Below are positions 52,637 through 60,920 of a stretch of DNA of 64,000 nucleotides, one piece after another. Positions within the stretch are counted from its first letter, which is position 1; every line of letters begins with the position of its first letter. Source of the stretch: Amycolatopsis deserti (GTDB lineage: Bacteria > Actinomycetota > Actinomycetes > Mycobacteriales > Pseudonocardiaceae); contig NZ_BNAU01000002.1 of assembly GCF_014653945.1 (NCBI RefSeq), positions 1,049,914 through 1,113,913 on the forward strand, given 5' to 3'. The notes beneath the pieces were generated by a model. It made no database searches, was not told the origin of the DNA, and was given only the letters and a program-made list of their open reading frames with translations. The translations under genes and the position numbers were made by a program.

Positions 52637-53524
52637 TCAGCTGCCCACCGCGGATTCGGAGATCGCCTCGAGCACCGCCTCCGCGCCCAGCTCCGTGCTC
52701 ACCGTGAGCACCGTGCCGCCGTTGAGGAGCCGCCGCACCGTCCTGTTCAGCGGCAGCGGCACCGACTGCGGCGCCCTGGTCGTGGTGGGCGCGACCGGCC
52801 TGCCGGCGGTCACCGAGACCTGGTAGCACCGCCCGTCCACACGGGCCGGCAACTTCACCGGCACCTCGGCCGGGCACAGCATCAGGTACTCCGAATCCGC
52901 GCTGCGACTCCACTGCCGCACCGTCACCCCCGCCGGCGCCCGCAGCGTGCGCAGCATCGAACGCACCGGCGTCGGCACCAGCCGGACCGTTTTCGCGACC
53001 TCCAGCAGCCGCTCATCCGGGAACTCACCTTTCCCCGTCAGGACCGTGACCACTTTGCCGGGCGCGATCCCGAGCTGGGTCTGCATCGCGTCGCCGCTCA
53101 AGTACGTCACGGTGCCCGTCGCGGCGGTGTCCGGCGTGGCGTCGGTGACCATGATTTCCATGAACGCGCCGTAGTACCCCTCGTAGCGGCCGCTCGCCGT
53201 GGTGCCGGAGACGGTCCAGCTGCTCAGTTCGAGCCCGGCGGGCAGCTCGTCCACCGTGAACGGCAGCGCCGGCGCCGGCACCGGAAGGTCGGCCGCCCCG
53301 GCCGCGGCTTCGATCGACGCCGGCTCGTCGGAGGGGCGCAACAGGCTCATCCCGGCGCCGGCCCCGGCGATCACCACCGCCACCACGGCCGCCGCGCCGG
53401 CCACCCGCCGCTGGGTGCGCCGTCGCCGGATCCGGCCGTGCGCCCCGGTGAGCACGGCGTCCGGATCGGGGGCGAGCGCTTCCCGCGTCTTCAGCGCTTC
53501 CCTCAGTTTCCGCATGTCGGACAT
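52637..53524 (-). CDS. Membrane-anchored partner of the ECF sigma factor
   Basis: The 295-residue protein has a cytosolic N-terminus (1-40, rich in Arg), one membrane helix (about 41-62) and a ~230-residue extracytoplasmic domain with no recognised fold. It starts 2 nt after the sigma-factor stop. This one-TM architecture and position suggest an anti-sigma-like or sensor role, but no zinc-binding HxxxCxxC motif is present. Two extracytoplasmic cysteines (LMLCPAEV, DGRCYQV) may form a disulfide. Confidence 0.72.
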   Translation of the reverse strand: MSDMRKLREALKTREALAPDPDAVLTGAHGRIRRRRTQRRVAGAAAVVAVVIAGAGAGMSLLRPSDEPASIEAAAGAADLPVPAPALPFTVDELPAGLELSSWTVSGTTASGRYEGYYGAFMEIMVTDATPDTAATGTVTYLSGDAMQTQLGIAPGKVVTVLTGKGEFPDERLLEVAKTVRLVPTPVRSMLRTLRAPAGVTVRQWSRSADSEYLMLCPAEVPVKLPARVDGRCYQVSVTAGRPVAPTTTRAPQSVPLPLNRTVRRLLNGGTVLTVSTELGAEAVLEAISESAVGS

Positions 53525-53526
53525 GG

Positions 53527-54021
53527 TCAGGCCACCTCCATCTCGTCGCCAAGGCGGACCCGCAGCACGGACAGGCCGCGGGAGATGTGGCTGCGCACGG
53601 TTCCCACCGCGCACCCCAGGACCGCGGCGATCTCGTCGTCGTCCCGGTCTTCGTAGAACCGGAGCACGATGGCGGCCTGCTGCGACCGGCTCAGCCCCGA
53701 CAGCAGCTCCTTCAGCTGCGCGCCGTCGGCGATCCGGCCGGCCGGGTCGGCGGCGTGCGGTTCACGGAACCACGTCGGGTCCGCCACCGGCCGCACCGCC
53801 CGCTGGTACCACCGGCGCCGCCACGACAGGTGCCCGTTGACGACCATCTTCCGCAGGTACAGGTCCGGCCGGTCGGTCTCGGCGACCCTGGCCCACTTCT
53901 CGTGGGCCCGCACCAGCGCCTCCTGCACGAGGTCCTGCGCCAGGTCCGGGTCCCCGGTCAGGACCGCCGCGAACCGCACCAGCCCCGGCAGCTGCTCGCG
54001 GGCGAAGTCGTCGAAGTGCAC
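53527..54021 (-). CDS. ECF sigma factor (SigE-like subfamily)
   Basis: The ~164-residue protein has sigma region 2 (LVRFAAVLTGDPDLAQDLVQEALVRAHEKW, described in part) and region 4 (DDEIAAVLGCAVGTVRSHISRG). It resembles the actinobacterial SigE-family sigma factors paired with a membrane protein gene. The start is uncertain: GTG 54021 (MHFDDFAREQL) is used, while the frame stays open to 54114. No ribosome site is clear. It is followed at 2 nt by the membrane partner. Confidence 0.88.
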   Translation of the reverse strand: MHFDDFAREQLPGLVRFAAVLTGDPDLAQDLVQEALVRAHEKWARVAETDRPDLYLRKMVVNGHLSWRRRWYQRAVRPVADPTWFREPHAADPAGRIADGAQLKELLSGLSRSQQAAIVLRFYEDRDDDEIAAVLGCAVGTVRSHISRGLSVLRVRLGDEMEVA

Positions 54022-54056
54022 GAACAGCAGATGCCCGCACCCCGCGCGGCGGTTGC

Positions 54057-54093
54057 ACCCGGATCGCACTTTTCGCCGTAGTGCGATCCGGGT
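54057..54093 (-). terminator. Hairpin terminator after the azoreductase gene
   Basis: A perfect 14-bp inverted repeat ACCCGGATCGCACT (54057-54070) / AGTGCGATCCGGGT (54080-54093) has a 9-base loop. It begins 7 nt past the azoreductase stop and lies before the sigma-factor start. Confidence 0.75.
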
Positions 54094-54100
54094 CACACCC

Positions 54101-54742
54101 TCAGGCCGCGGCACGCACCCACAGGGCGTCGATCTCCTCCTCGGCGGCGGCGACGCTCTGCTCGAACAGCGGGATCAGCTCGGCCATGGCCGGGTTCTCC
54201 GGTGCCAGCGTCAGCTCGGCCGTGATCACACGCGGCTGGAGACCGGTCAGGGACAGACCGTGCGGCAGCCACGCCTCGGCATGGTCCCAGCCCTCGCGCG
54301 GCGTCCCCGGGCCGTAGCCACCGCCGCGGCTGGCGATCACCACGAAGTCGCGGCCGCCGAGCAGCCCCTCGTGCGTCTCCAGGTCGAACGCCAGCCCCGG
54401 CACGACCAGGTGGTCGACCCAGGCCTTCACCTCGCTCGGCGCGCCGTAGTTGTAGAGCGGCAGGCCCAGCAGGACGGTGTCGGCGGCCTTGATCTCGCCG
54501 ATCACCTCCTCCATCAGCGCCCAGGACTCGGCCTGGGCCGCCGTGTGCTGCTCGCGGGGCAGCACCCGCGCCGTGTTGCCGGCTTCGCCGAGGTGCGGCA
54601 CCGGGTTCCTCGCCAGGTCGCGGTAGGTGACCGTGCCGCCCGGGTGCGCGGCGCGCCAGGCCGCCGCCGCTCGCGCGGTCAGCTTCCGGCTGACGGACTC
54701 CTCGCCGCGGATGCTCGAGTCGATGTGCAGTAGATGCGTCAT
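54101..54742 (-). CDS. azoR: FMN-dependent NADH:quinone/azo reductase
   Basis: The 213-residue flavodoxin-like enzyme reduces quinones or azo compounds by two electrons with NADH. It has the N-terminal FMN-phosphate loop HIDSSIRGEESVSRKL, GLPLYNYGAPSEVKAWVDHL, and VVIASRGGGYGPG. ATG 54742 follows AAGGG. It is divergent from a MarR regulator, as in MhqR/AzoR-type quinone-response loci, which suggests induction by electrophilic quinones. Confidence 0.92.
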   Translation of the reverse strand: MTHLLHIDSSIRGEESVSRKLTARAAAAWRAAHPGGTVTYRDLARNPVPHLGEAGNTARVLPREQHTAAQAESWALMEEVIGEIKAADTVLLGLPLYNYGAPSEVKAWVDHLVVPGLAFDLETHEGLLGGRDFVVIASRGGGYGPGTPREGWDHAEAWLPHGLSLTGLQPRVITAELTLAPENPAMAELIPLFEQSVAAAEEEIDALWVRAAA

Positions 54743-54770
54743 CAGTGATTGACCCTTCAAAATCGATTTA

Positions 54771-54822
54771 TGCTACGCAAACTATCTATAGCACACCGAT
54801 TGCCGACGCAGGTGGGTACAGT
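54771..54822. promoter_or_regulatory. Divergent control region azoR/marR
   Basis: This AT-rich stretch contains TGCTA (54771-54775) and TAGCA (54789-54793) as an inverted repeat, and a -10-like TACAGT (54817-54822) six bases before a GTG at 54829, which fits a leaderless start for the MarR gene. Confidence 0.45.
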
Positions 54823-54828
54823 GGGGAG

Positions 54829-55299
54829 GTGGCCTCCCTGCCGGTTGTGAACCAGCCCACGCACCGGGTCGGCGCGTTGATCGACCACCTGGCGCGCCGG
54901 TTGCGGCTGCGCTCGGAGACGGTGCTGGAACCGCTGGGCCTGCGGCCGCGGCACCTGCTGGTGCTGACCCTCGTGCGAGACCGGGGCGGGATTTCCCAGC
55001 AGACGCTCGCGAGCACGCTGGAGATGGACGGGACGAACGTCGTCGGCCTGCTCAACGACCTGGAGCGGGAGCAGCTGGTCGAGCGGCGGCGGTCACCGGA
55101 AGACCGCAGGCGGCACACGGTCTCCCTGACCGAGGCCGGCGCGAAGACGCTGGCCAACGCGGAGTTCGCGCTGGCCGCGGTGGAGGACGAGGTGTTCTGC
55201 GCCCTCGACCACGACCAGCGCGAGACCCTCTACCGCCTGCTGCAGACCGCGAGCAACGGCGAGGAGCCGATCTGCACCGAGGTCACGCGCGACTGCTGA
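54829..55299 (+). CDS. MarR-family regulator
   Basis: The 156-residue winged-helix regulator has LVRDRGGISQQTLASTLEMDG, TNVVGLLNDLEREQLVERRRS and the wing EDRRRHTVSLTEAG. GTG 54829 is chosen because it gives normal MarR length and sits at the expected leaderless start; the frame is open back to 54745. It is expected to repress the divergent azoreductase gene. No redox cysteine is in the N-terminal region; Cys at VFCALD and near the C-terminus (EEPICTEV, RDC) could sense electrophiles. Confidence 0.9.
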   Translation: MASLPVVNQPTHRVGALIDHLARRLRLRSETVLEPLGLRPRHLLVLTLVRDRGGISQQTLASTLEMDGTNVVGLLNDLEREQLVERRRSPEDRRRHTVSLTEAGAKTLANAEFALAAVEDEVFCALDHDQRETLYRLLQTASNGEEPICTEVTRDC

Positions 55300-55753
55300 A
55301 GCGGAGCACGTCCCCGTCGTCGGAGACGCACGTGAAGCCGGCCGCTTCCAGCACCCGCACCGACGCCGGGTTGGTGTGCTCCACCTGGGCGGACACGCTG
55401 CGCACCGCCGGCGAGGTGAGCGCGAACCGGGTCAGCGCCACCGTCGCCTCCGCGGCGTAGCGGCGTCCGCGGCGGCTGGGCACGATGCCGTAGCCGATCT
55501 CCACGACGCCGTCCTCGGGCGGCCAGAACAGGCCGATCGAACCCACGACGAGCCCACTGGCCCGTTCGACGATCAGGTGGTGCCCGAACTCGGTGAGCCA
55601 GTCCGGGCGTTCGGCGAGCAGCCCGGCGATCACGACGTCCCCTTCGGCGGGGAAGTCGGCGGCCCAGTCCGGCCGGCGGTCACCCGCGCGGACGGCGGCG
55701 GCCTCGGCGGAAGTCCACGGGCGCAGCAGCAGACGATCAGTACTCGAGAACAA
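55283..55753 (-). CDS. RimJ/RimL-type GNAT acetyltransferase
   Basis: The ~156-residue GNAT has TDRLLLRPWTSAEA, GSIGLFWPPEDGVVEIGYGIVP, and the acetyl-CoA loop SRRGRRYAAEA; it ends with NPASVRVLEAAGF, typical of the RimJ/L group. TTG 55753 is used because AGGAG lies 6 nt upstream; the frame is open to 55831. Its 3' end overlaps the MarR gene by 17 bases on the opposite strand. The substrate is unknown. Confidence 0.86.
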   Translation of the reverse strand: MFSSTDRLLLRPWTSAEAAAVRAGDRRPDWAADFPAEGDVVIAGLLAERPDWLTEFGHHLIVERASGLVVGSIGLFWPPEDGVVEIGYGIVPSRRGRRYAAEATVALTRFALTSPAVRSVSAQVEHTNPASVRVLEAAGFTCVSDDGDVLRFSSRA

Positions 55754-55881
55754 GGGGAACTCCTGGTGAGAGGAAACGGGCAGGCGAAGGTCGGCCGCTG
55801 ACAGCCATATCCCTCGACCTCCCGAAGTCACCAGGTGCCGCGAAAGCTAGCAGCGCCGCGATGATCTCGGCGAGCGAATTT

Positions 55882-57087
55882 TCAGGAAGCCAGGCGCCGC
55901 ACGAGCCCGTCGGCCAGCAGGCGTCCCGGGAAGGTGAGCACGCAGCGCCCCTTGTCCGCGAACGCGACGGCGTCCAGCAGCCCCTCCGCCACCGCGGCCT
56001 CGGCCTCGCGCACCCCGGCGGCGTCCAGCGCGGACAGCGGGAGCCCCTCGGCCAGCCGCAGCTCGAGCATGATCCGCTCGAACGCCTGCTCCTCGGGCGT
56101 GAGCACTTCGCGATCGGCCTCGGGCGAACCTCCGGCGGCCAGCGCCGAGGCGTACTTGGCCGGGTGCTTCACGTTCCACCACCGCACCCCGCCGACGTGG
56201 CTGTGCGCCCCCGGCCCCGCGCCCCACCAGTTGCCGCCGCGCCAGTAGCCCAGGTTGTGCCGGCACGCGGCCGCCTCCGACGCCGCCCAGTTCGACACCT
56301 CGTACCAGGCCAGCCCCGCCGCCGAGAGGACCGAGTCGATCAGCTCGTAGTCCGCCGCCAGCACGTCCTCGTCCGGCGCGGGCAGCTCACCGCGCCGCAC
56401 ACGCCGGGCCAGCGCGGTGCCGTCCTCGACGATCAGCGAGTACGCGGACACGTGGTCGACCCCGGCCTCGAGCACCGCGTCCAGCGAGGCACGCAGGTCG
56501 GCGGTCCGCTCCCCCGGCGTGCCGTAGATGACGTCCAGGTTCACGTGCTCGAACCCCGAGGCCCGCGCCTCCTTGGCGGCGGCCACCGGGCGGCCGGGCG
56601 TGTGGGTGCGGTCGAGGATCCGCAGCACGTGCGGGGCCGCCGACTGCATCCCCAGCGAGATGCGCGTGTACCCGGCCTCGCGAATGCCCGAAAAGAACTC
56701 CGGGGAGGTCGACTCCGGGTTCGACTCCGTCGTGACCTCGGCTCCCGGTGCCAGGCCGAACGCGTCGCGCACCGCGTCGAGCACGTCGGCCAGCCCGGAG
56801 GCGCCCAGCAGCGACGGGGTGCCGCCGCCGACGAACACCGTCTCGGCCGCCGGCGCGTTCCCCAGCGCCCGCGCGCCCAGGTCCAGCTCGCGCCGCAGGC
56901 CCTCCAGCCACGACTCGGGCGAGGCGCTCGTGCCCAGCTCACCGGCGGTGTAGGTGTTGAAGTCGCAGTACCCGCAACGGGTCGCGCAGAAGGGCACGTG
57001 CACGTAGACGCCGAAGGGCCGCGTCCCCAGCCCGGCCAGCGCGTGCTCCGGCAGCGCGAACGCCACCGGCGCGGAAGTCTCACTCAC
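55882..57087 (-). CDS. hemW: Heme chaperone HemW (radical SAM, HemN-like)
   Basis: The 401-residue radical SAM protein has the cluster motif CATRCGYCDF (Cys-x3-Cys-x2-Cys). The residue two after the last Cys is Phe rather than the extra Cys of true HemN, which marks the HemW subfamily of heme-delivery proteins. VFVGGGTPSLL and SLGMQS follow. It matches the slot of Rv2388c (annotated hemN). GTG 57087 is used. The 340 bases between it and sirA hold the leader peptide. Confidence 0.93.
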   Translation of the reverse strand: MSETSAPVAFALPEHALAGLGTRPFGVYVHVPFCATRCGYCDFNTYTAGELGTSASPESWLEGLRRELDLGARALGNAPAAETVFVGGGTPSLLGASGLADVLDAVRDAFGLAPGAEVTTESNPESTSPEFFSGIREAGYTRISLGMQSAAPHVLRILDRTHTPGRPVAAAKEARASGFEHVNLDVIYGTPGERTADLRASLDAVLEAGVDHVSAYSLIVEDGTALARRVRRGELPAPDEDVLAADYELIDSVLSAAGLAWYEVSNWAASEAAACRHNLGYWRGGNWWGAGPGAHSHVGGVRWWNVKHPAKYASALAAGGSPEADREVLTPEEQAFERIMLELRLAEGLPLSALDAAGVREAEAAVAEGLLDAVAFADKGRCVLTFPGRLLADGLVRRLAS

Positions 57088-57208
57088 GACTCCAGTGTCC
57101 CTGATCCACTCCGCGCGCCGGCGTGCCGTAGATTTTTTCAGCGTGATGCGTATCCCAGCATCCGGTGCGGGCTGGACCACATCGTGAGCAGCGTGGCACG
57201 CTGTTGTG

Positions 57209-57295
57209 GTGACTTATGCCGGAGTGCTCCTCGTGGTGCGTCGCCACGTCGACTTCCGGCGTGTCGCCAGTGCCCTGTGCCGCGAGACGAACTGA
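57209..57295 (+). CDS. Putative cysteine-type leader peptide upstream of sirA
   Basis: A 28-codon frame starts at GTG 57209 (or GTG 57206) and ends TGA 57293-57295. The peptide contains RRHVDFRRVASALCR, matching from memory the short peptides annotated as putative leader peptides before sulfur genes in Streptomyces and relatives (RRHVD...SxxC). There is no ribosome site, so it may be read from a leaderless mRNA. The cysteine is codon 24. It lies about 130 bases before sirA. An inverted repeat GATGC-N8-GCATC (57145-57162) lies upstream. Slow reading of the Cys codon could link sirA expression to cysteine supply. Confidence 0.6.
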   Translation: MTYAGVLLVVRRHVDFRRVASALCRETN

Positions 57296-57427
57296 CGCCG
57301 CCACCGCCACCCAGCTAGGACCAGCGGGCGCCGTCACGCCGCGGACTGCCAATCCCCTCACCATGGGCTTGACCAGGGCATATCCGTGTGCGCGGCGCCT
57401 TCGCGAGAGCCCCGGAAGGACTCGAAC

Positions 57428-59128
57428 ATGGCTTCGCCGACGCGCGACAACCCTGCCGCCGCCCGAACCCCGCGCGCCCGGCAGCGTCGTGGTGAGGGCC
57501 AGTGGGCCCTCGGCTACCGGGAGCCGCTGAACCCGAACGAGCGCTCGAAGAAGGACGACCACCCGCTCAACGTTCGATCGCGCATCGAAAACATCTACGC
57601 GCGCGGCGGCTTCGACTCGATCGACCCGGGCGACCTGCGCGGCCGGTTCCGCTGGTACGGCCTCTACACCCAGCGCAAGCCCGGGATCGACGGCGGCCGC
57701 ACGGCGACGCTGGAGCCGGAGGAGCTGGACGACGAGTACTTCATGCTCCGCGTCCGCATCGACGGCGGCGCCCTGACCACCGAGCAGCTCGCGGTCATCG
57801 GCGAGATCTCGCAGACCTACGCGCGCGACACCGCCGACATCACCGACCGGCAGAACGTCCAGTACCACTGGATCCGGATCGAGGACATGCCCACGATCTG
57901 GGAGAAGCTCGAGGGCGTCGGCCTGACCACGATGACCGCGTGCGGCGACAGCCCGCGCGTCATGCTCGGCTCCCCGGTCGCCGGGATCGCCGAGGACGAG
58001 GTCATCGACGGCACCCCGGCGCTCGACGAGATCAAGCGCCGCTACCTCGGCAAGCCGGAGTACGCGAACCTGCCGCGCAAGTTCAAGACCGCGGTGTCCG
58101 GTCTGCCGGACGTGGCCCACGAGATCCACGACGTCGCCTTCGTCGGCGTCGTGCACCCCGAACACGGCCCCGGGTTCGACGTGCAGGTCGGCGGCGGCCT
58201 GTCCACCAACCCGATGATCGCCCAGCGGCTGGGCGCCTGGGTGCCGCTCGACGAGGTGCCCGAGGTCTGGGAAGGCGTCATCAGCATCTTCCGCGACTAC
58301 GGTTACCGGCGGCTGCGCTCGCGGGCCCGGCTGAAGTTCCTGGTCAAGGACTGGGGTGCGGAAAAATTCCGGGATGTTCTCGAATCCGAGTACCTGAAGC
58401 GGAAGCTGATCGACGGCCCCGCGCCCGAGGCTCCCGCGGTGCAGCGCGACCACGTGGGCGTGCACAAGCAGAAGGACGGCAAGTTCTACGTCGGCGCCGC
58501 GCCGGTCGGTGGCCGGGTGTCCGGCTCGACCCTGGTCAAGGTGGCCAAGGCAGCCGAGCGCGCCGGTTCCAACCGCGTGCGGCTCACCCCGCTGCAGAAG
58601 CTGCTCGTGCTCGATGTGGCCGAGGAGGACGTGCCGGGCCTGCAGGCGGAGCTGGCCGAGCTGGGCCTGCCCACGCAGCCGAGCCCGTGGCGGCGCGGCG
58701 TGATGGCCTGCACCGGCATCGAGTTCTGCAAGCTCGCGATCGTCGAGACCAAGCAGCGCGCCAAGGATCTGGTGACCGCGCTCGAGGAGCGGCTGGCCGA
58801 CATCCAGGACCAGGTGGAGAACCCGGTCTCGGTGCACCTCAACGGCTGCCCGAACTCGTGCGCCCGCATCCAGACCGCGGACATCGGCCTCAAGGGCCAG
58901 ATCGTGACCGACGACGACGGCAACCAGGTCGAGGGTTTCCAGGTGCACCTGGGCGGCGGGCTGGGCCTGGACGCCGGGTTCGGCCGGAAGCTGCGTGGCC
59001 ACAAGGTGACCGGCGACGAGCTGGTCGGCTACGTCGAGCGGGTCGTGCGCAACTACCTGAGCCAGCGGGAAGAGGGCGAACGGTTCGCCCAGTGGGTGGC
59101 CCGCGCGGACGAGGCCGATCTCCGATGA
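57428..59128 (+). CDS. sirA: Ferredoxin-dependent sulfite reductase
   Basis: The 566-residue siroheme/[4Fe-4S] enzyme reduces sulfite to sulfide using ferredoxin. Cluster ligands are Cys428 and Cys434 (CTGIEFC) and Cys474 and Cys478 (NGCPNSC). Substrate-side regions TDRQNVQYHWI and TACGDSPR are conserved with plant and mycobacterial sulfite reductases (Rv2391). ATG 57428 follows GGAAGGA. It is the first enzyme gene of the sulfur operon. The next gene overlaps by four bases (ATGA). Confidence 0.95.
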   Translation: MASPTRDNPAAARTPRARQRRGEGQWALGYREPLNPNERSKKDDHPLNVRSRIENIYARGGFDSIDPGDLRGRFRWYGLYTQRKPGIDGGRTATLEPEELDDEYFMLRVRIDGGALTTEQLAVIGEISQTYARDTADITDRQNVQYHWIRIEDMPTIWEKLEGVGLTTMTACGDSPRVMLGSPVAGIAEDEVIDGTPALDEIKRRYLGKPEYANLPRKFKTAVSGLPDVAHEIHDVAFVGVVHPEHGPGFDVQVGGGLSTNPMIAQRLGAWVPLDEVPEVWEGVISIFRDYGYRRLRSRARLKFLVKDWGAEKFRDVLESEYLKRKLIDGPAPEAPAVQRDHVGVHKQKDGKFYVGAAPVGGRVSGSTLVKVAKAAERAGSNRVRLTPLQKLLVLDVAEEDVPGLQAELAELGLPTQPSPWRRGVMACTGIEFCKLAIVETKQRAKDLVTALEERLADIQDQVENPVSVHLNGCPNSCARIQTADIGLKGQIVTDDDGNQVEGFQVHLGGGLGLDAGFGRKLRGHKVTGDELVGYVERVVRNYLSQREEGERFAQWVARADEADLR

Positions 59129-59295
59129 CAGCGGAGTCACCGCAGTCGGAACGGGCCACCCCGTTCCACTGCCCGTACTGCGGGGACGAGGACCTCCGTC
59201 CCGAGGAACAAGGGGCCTGGCTGTGCGGCGCGTGCCGCCGGGTCTTCACCGTCAAGTTCATCGGGCTGCGCTTTCCGGAAGGAGCGAGCAAGTGA
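59125..59295 (+). CDS. Small zinc-ribbon protein between sirA and cysH
   Basis: The 56-residue protein has two cysteine pairs, CPYC and CGAC, spaced about 14 residues apart: a minimal zinc ribbon. FTVKFIGLRFPEG ends it. It overlaps sirA (ATGA) and cysH (GTGA) by four bases each, so it must be translated with them. Its role is unknown; it could help assemble or bind sulfite reductase or APS reductase. Such a small gene seems common here in actinobacteria, from memory. Confidence 0.8.
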   Translation: MTAESPQSERATPFHCPYCGDEDLRPEEQGAWLCGACRRVFTVKFIGLRFPEGASK

Positions 59296-59996
59296 CCACC
59301 GCGACGAGGACCGAGGAACTGAAGGCACTGGCGGAGAAGGCGTCCGCCGAGCTGGCCGACGCGACCGCGCTGGAGGCCCTGCGCTGGACCGCGGAGACCT
59401 TCGGCGACGACTTCATCGTCGCCTCCAACATGCAGGACGCGGTGCTCATCGACCTCGCCACGAAGGTGAAGTCCGATGTGGACGTCCTGTTCCTGGAGAC
59501 CGGCTACCACTTCGCCGAGACGATCGGCACCCGGGACGCGGTCGCGACCGTGTACCCGGACGTGCGGATCGTCAACGCGGCCGCCGAGCAGACCGTGGCG
59601 CAGCAGGACGCCGAGTACGGCCCCAAGCTGCACGAGCGGGACCCGAACCTGTGCTGCCACCTGCGCAAGGTGGTGCCGCTGCGCAAGACGCTGTCGAACT
59701 ACTCCGCGTGGGTCACCGGCGTGCGCCGGGTGGACGCCCCGACGCGGGCGAACACCCCGATCGTCACCTGGGACGACCGCAACGGCCTGGTCAAGGTGAA
59801 CCCGATCGCGCCGTGGACCGACGAGGAGTTCAACGCCTACATCGACGAGCACGGCATCCTGCAGAACCCGCTGGTGGGCGAGGGCTACCTGTCGATCGGC
59901 TGCGCCCCGTGCACCGCGAAGGTGGCGCCGGGCGCCGATCCGCGCAGCGGCCGCTGGGCCGGCAAGTCCAAGACCGAGTGCGGCCTGCACGCGTAG
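59292..59996 (+). CDS. cysH: Adenylylsulfate (APS) reductase
   Basis: The 234-residue enzyme reduces activated sulfate to sulfite with thioredoxin. It has the [4Fe-4S] ligands Cys121-Cys122 (CCHLRK) and Cys204, Cys207 (CAPC), and the catalytic C-terminal Cys230 (ECGLH). The two extra cysteine pairs mark the APS-using bacterial type rather than the E. coli PAPS type. GTG 59292 overlaps the preceding stop. The absence of an APS-kinase gene (cysC) here agrees with use of APS. Confidence 0.94.
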   Translation: MTTATRTEELKALAEKASAELADATALEALRWTAETFGDDFIVASNMQDAVLIDLATKVKSDVDVLFLETGYHFAETIGTRDAVATVYPDVRIVNAAAEQTVAQQDAEYGPKLHERDPNLCCHLRKVVPLRKTLSNYSAWVTGVRRVDAPTRANTPIVTWDDRNGLVKVNPIAPWTDEEFNAYIDEHGILQNPLVGEGYLSIGCAPCTAKVAPGADPRSGRWAGKSKTECGLHA

Positions 59997-60005
59997 GGAG
60001 AGGAA

Positions 60006-60920
60006 ATGACGACAGCCGCGACCGACGCCGCGACCGACAACCTGGCGGCACTGGAATCCGAGGCCATCCACATCTTCCGGGAGGTGGCGGGCGAGTTCGA
60101 CCGGCCGGTGATCCTGTTCTCCGGCGGCAAGGACTCGACCCTGCTGCTGCACCTGGCGATCAAGGCGTTCTGGCCGGCGCCGGTGCCGTTCCCGCTGTTG
60201 CACGTGGACACCGGCCACAACTTCGACGAGGTCATCGCGTTCCGCGACCACGTCGTGGAGAAGTACGGCCTGCGGCTGATCGTCGCGAACGTGCAGGACT
60301 GGATCGACGACGGCCGCCTGACCGAACGTCCCGACGGCACCCGCAACCCGCTGCAGACGCAGCCGCTGCTGGACACCATCGCCGAGCACAAGTTCGACGC
60401 GGTGTTCGGCGGCGGGCGCCGCGACGAGGAGCGCGCGCGGGCCAAGGAGCGGATCTTCAGCCTGCGCAACGCGTTCGGCCAGTGGGACCCGCGCCGTCAG
60501 CGTCCCGAATTGTGGAACCTCTACAACGGACGGCACCGTCCGGGGGAACATGTGCGGGTGTTCCCGCTCTCCAACTGGACCGAAGCCGATGTGTGGAACT
60601 ACATCGCGCGCGAGAAGGTGGAGCTGCCCTCGATCTACTACGCCCACCAGCGCAAGGTGTACAAGCGCGACGGCATGTGGCTGACCGAGGGACCGTGGGG
60701 CGGTCCGCGTGACGGCGAAGAGGTCAAGGAGCTGACGGTGCGCTACCGCACGGTCGGCGACGGCTCGTGCACGGGCGCGGTGGAAAGCACGGCGTCCACC
60801 GTGGAAGAAGTGATCGCCGAGGTGATGGCGAGCCGGCTCACCGAGCGCGGCGCCACCCGGGCCGACGACCGCCTGTCGGAGGCCGCCATGGAGGACCGCA
60901 AGCGGGAGGGGTACTTCTGA
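60006..60920 (+). CDS. cysD: Sulfate adenylyltransferase subunit 2
   Basis: The 304-residue subunit forms APS from sulfate and ATP. The PP-loop is SGGKDS (39-44), followed by LLHVDTGHNF and VFGGGRRDEERARAKER. It works with the GTPase CysN, whose ATG overlaps its stop (TGATG). GGAGAGGA precedes its ATG. It is part of the sirA-cysH-cysD-cysN operon. Confidence 0.96.
   Translation: MTTAATDAATDNLAALESEAIHIFREVAGEFDRPVILFSGGKDSTLLLHLAIKAFWPAPVPFPLLHVDTGHNFDEVIAFRDHVVEKYGLRLIVANVQDWIDDGRLTERPDGTRNPLQTQPLLDTIAEHKFDAVFGGGRRDEERARAKERIFSLRNAFGQWDPRRQRPELWNLYNGRHRPGEHVRVFPLSNWTEADVWNYIAREKVELPSIYYAHQRKVYKRDGMWLTEGPWGGPRDGEEVKELTVRYRTVGDGSCTGAVESTASTVEEVIAEVMASRLTERGATRADDRLSEAAMEDRKREGYF

Noticed and set aside
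57181-57427. A SAM or cobalamin riboswitch in the sirA leader
   Set aside because: The conserved cores of these riboswitches are absent; the short leader peptide explains the conserved-looking part better.
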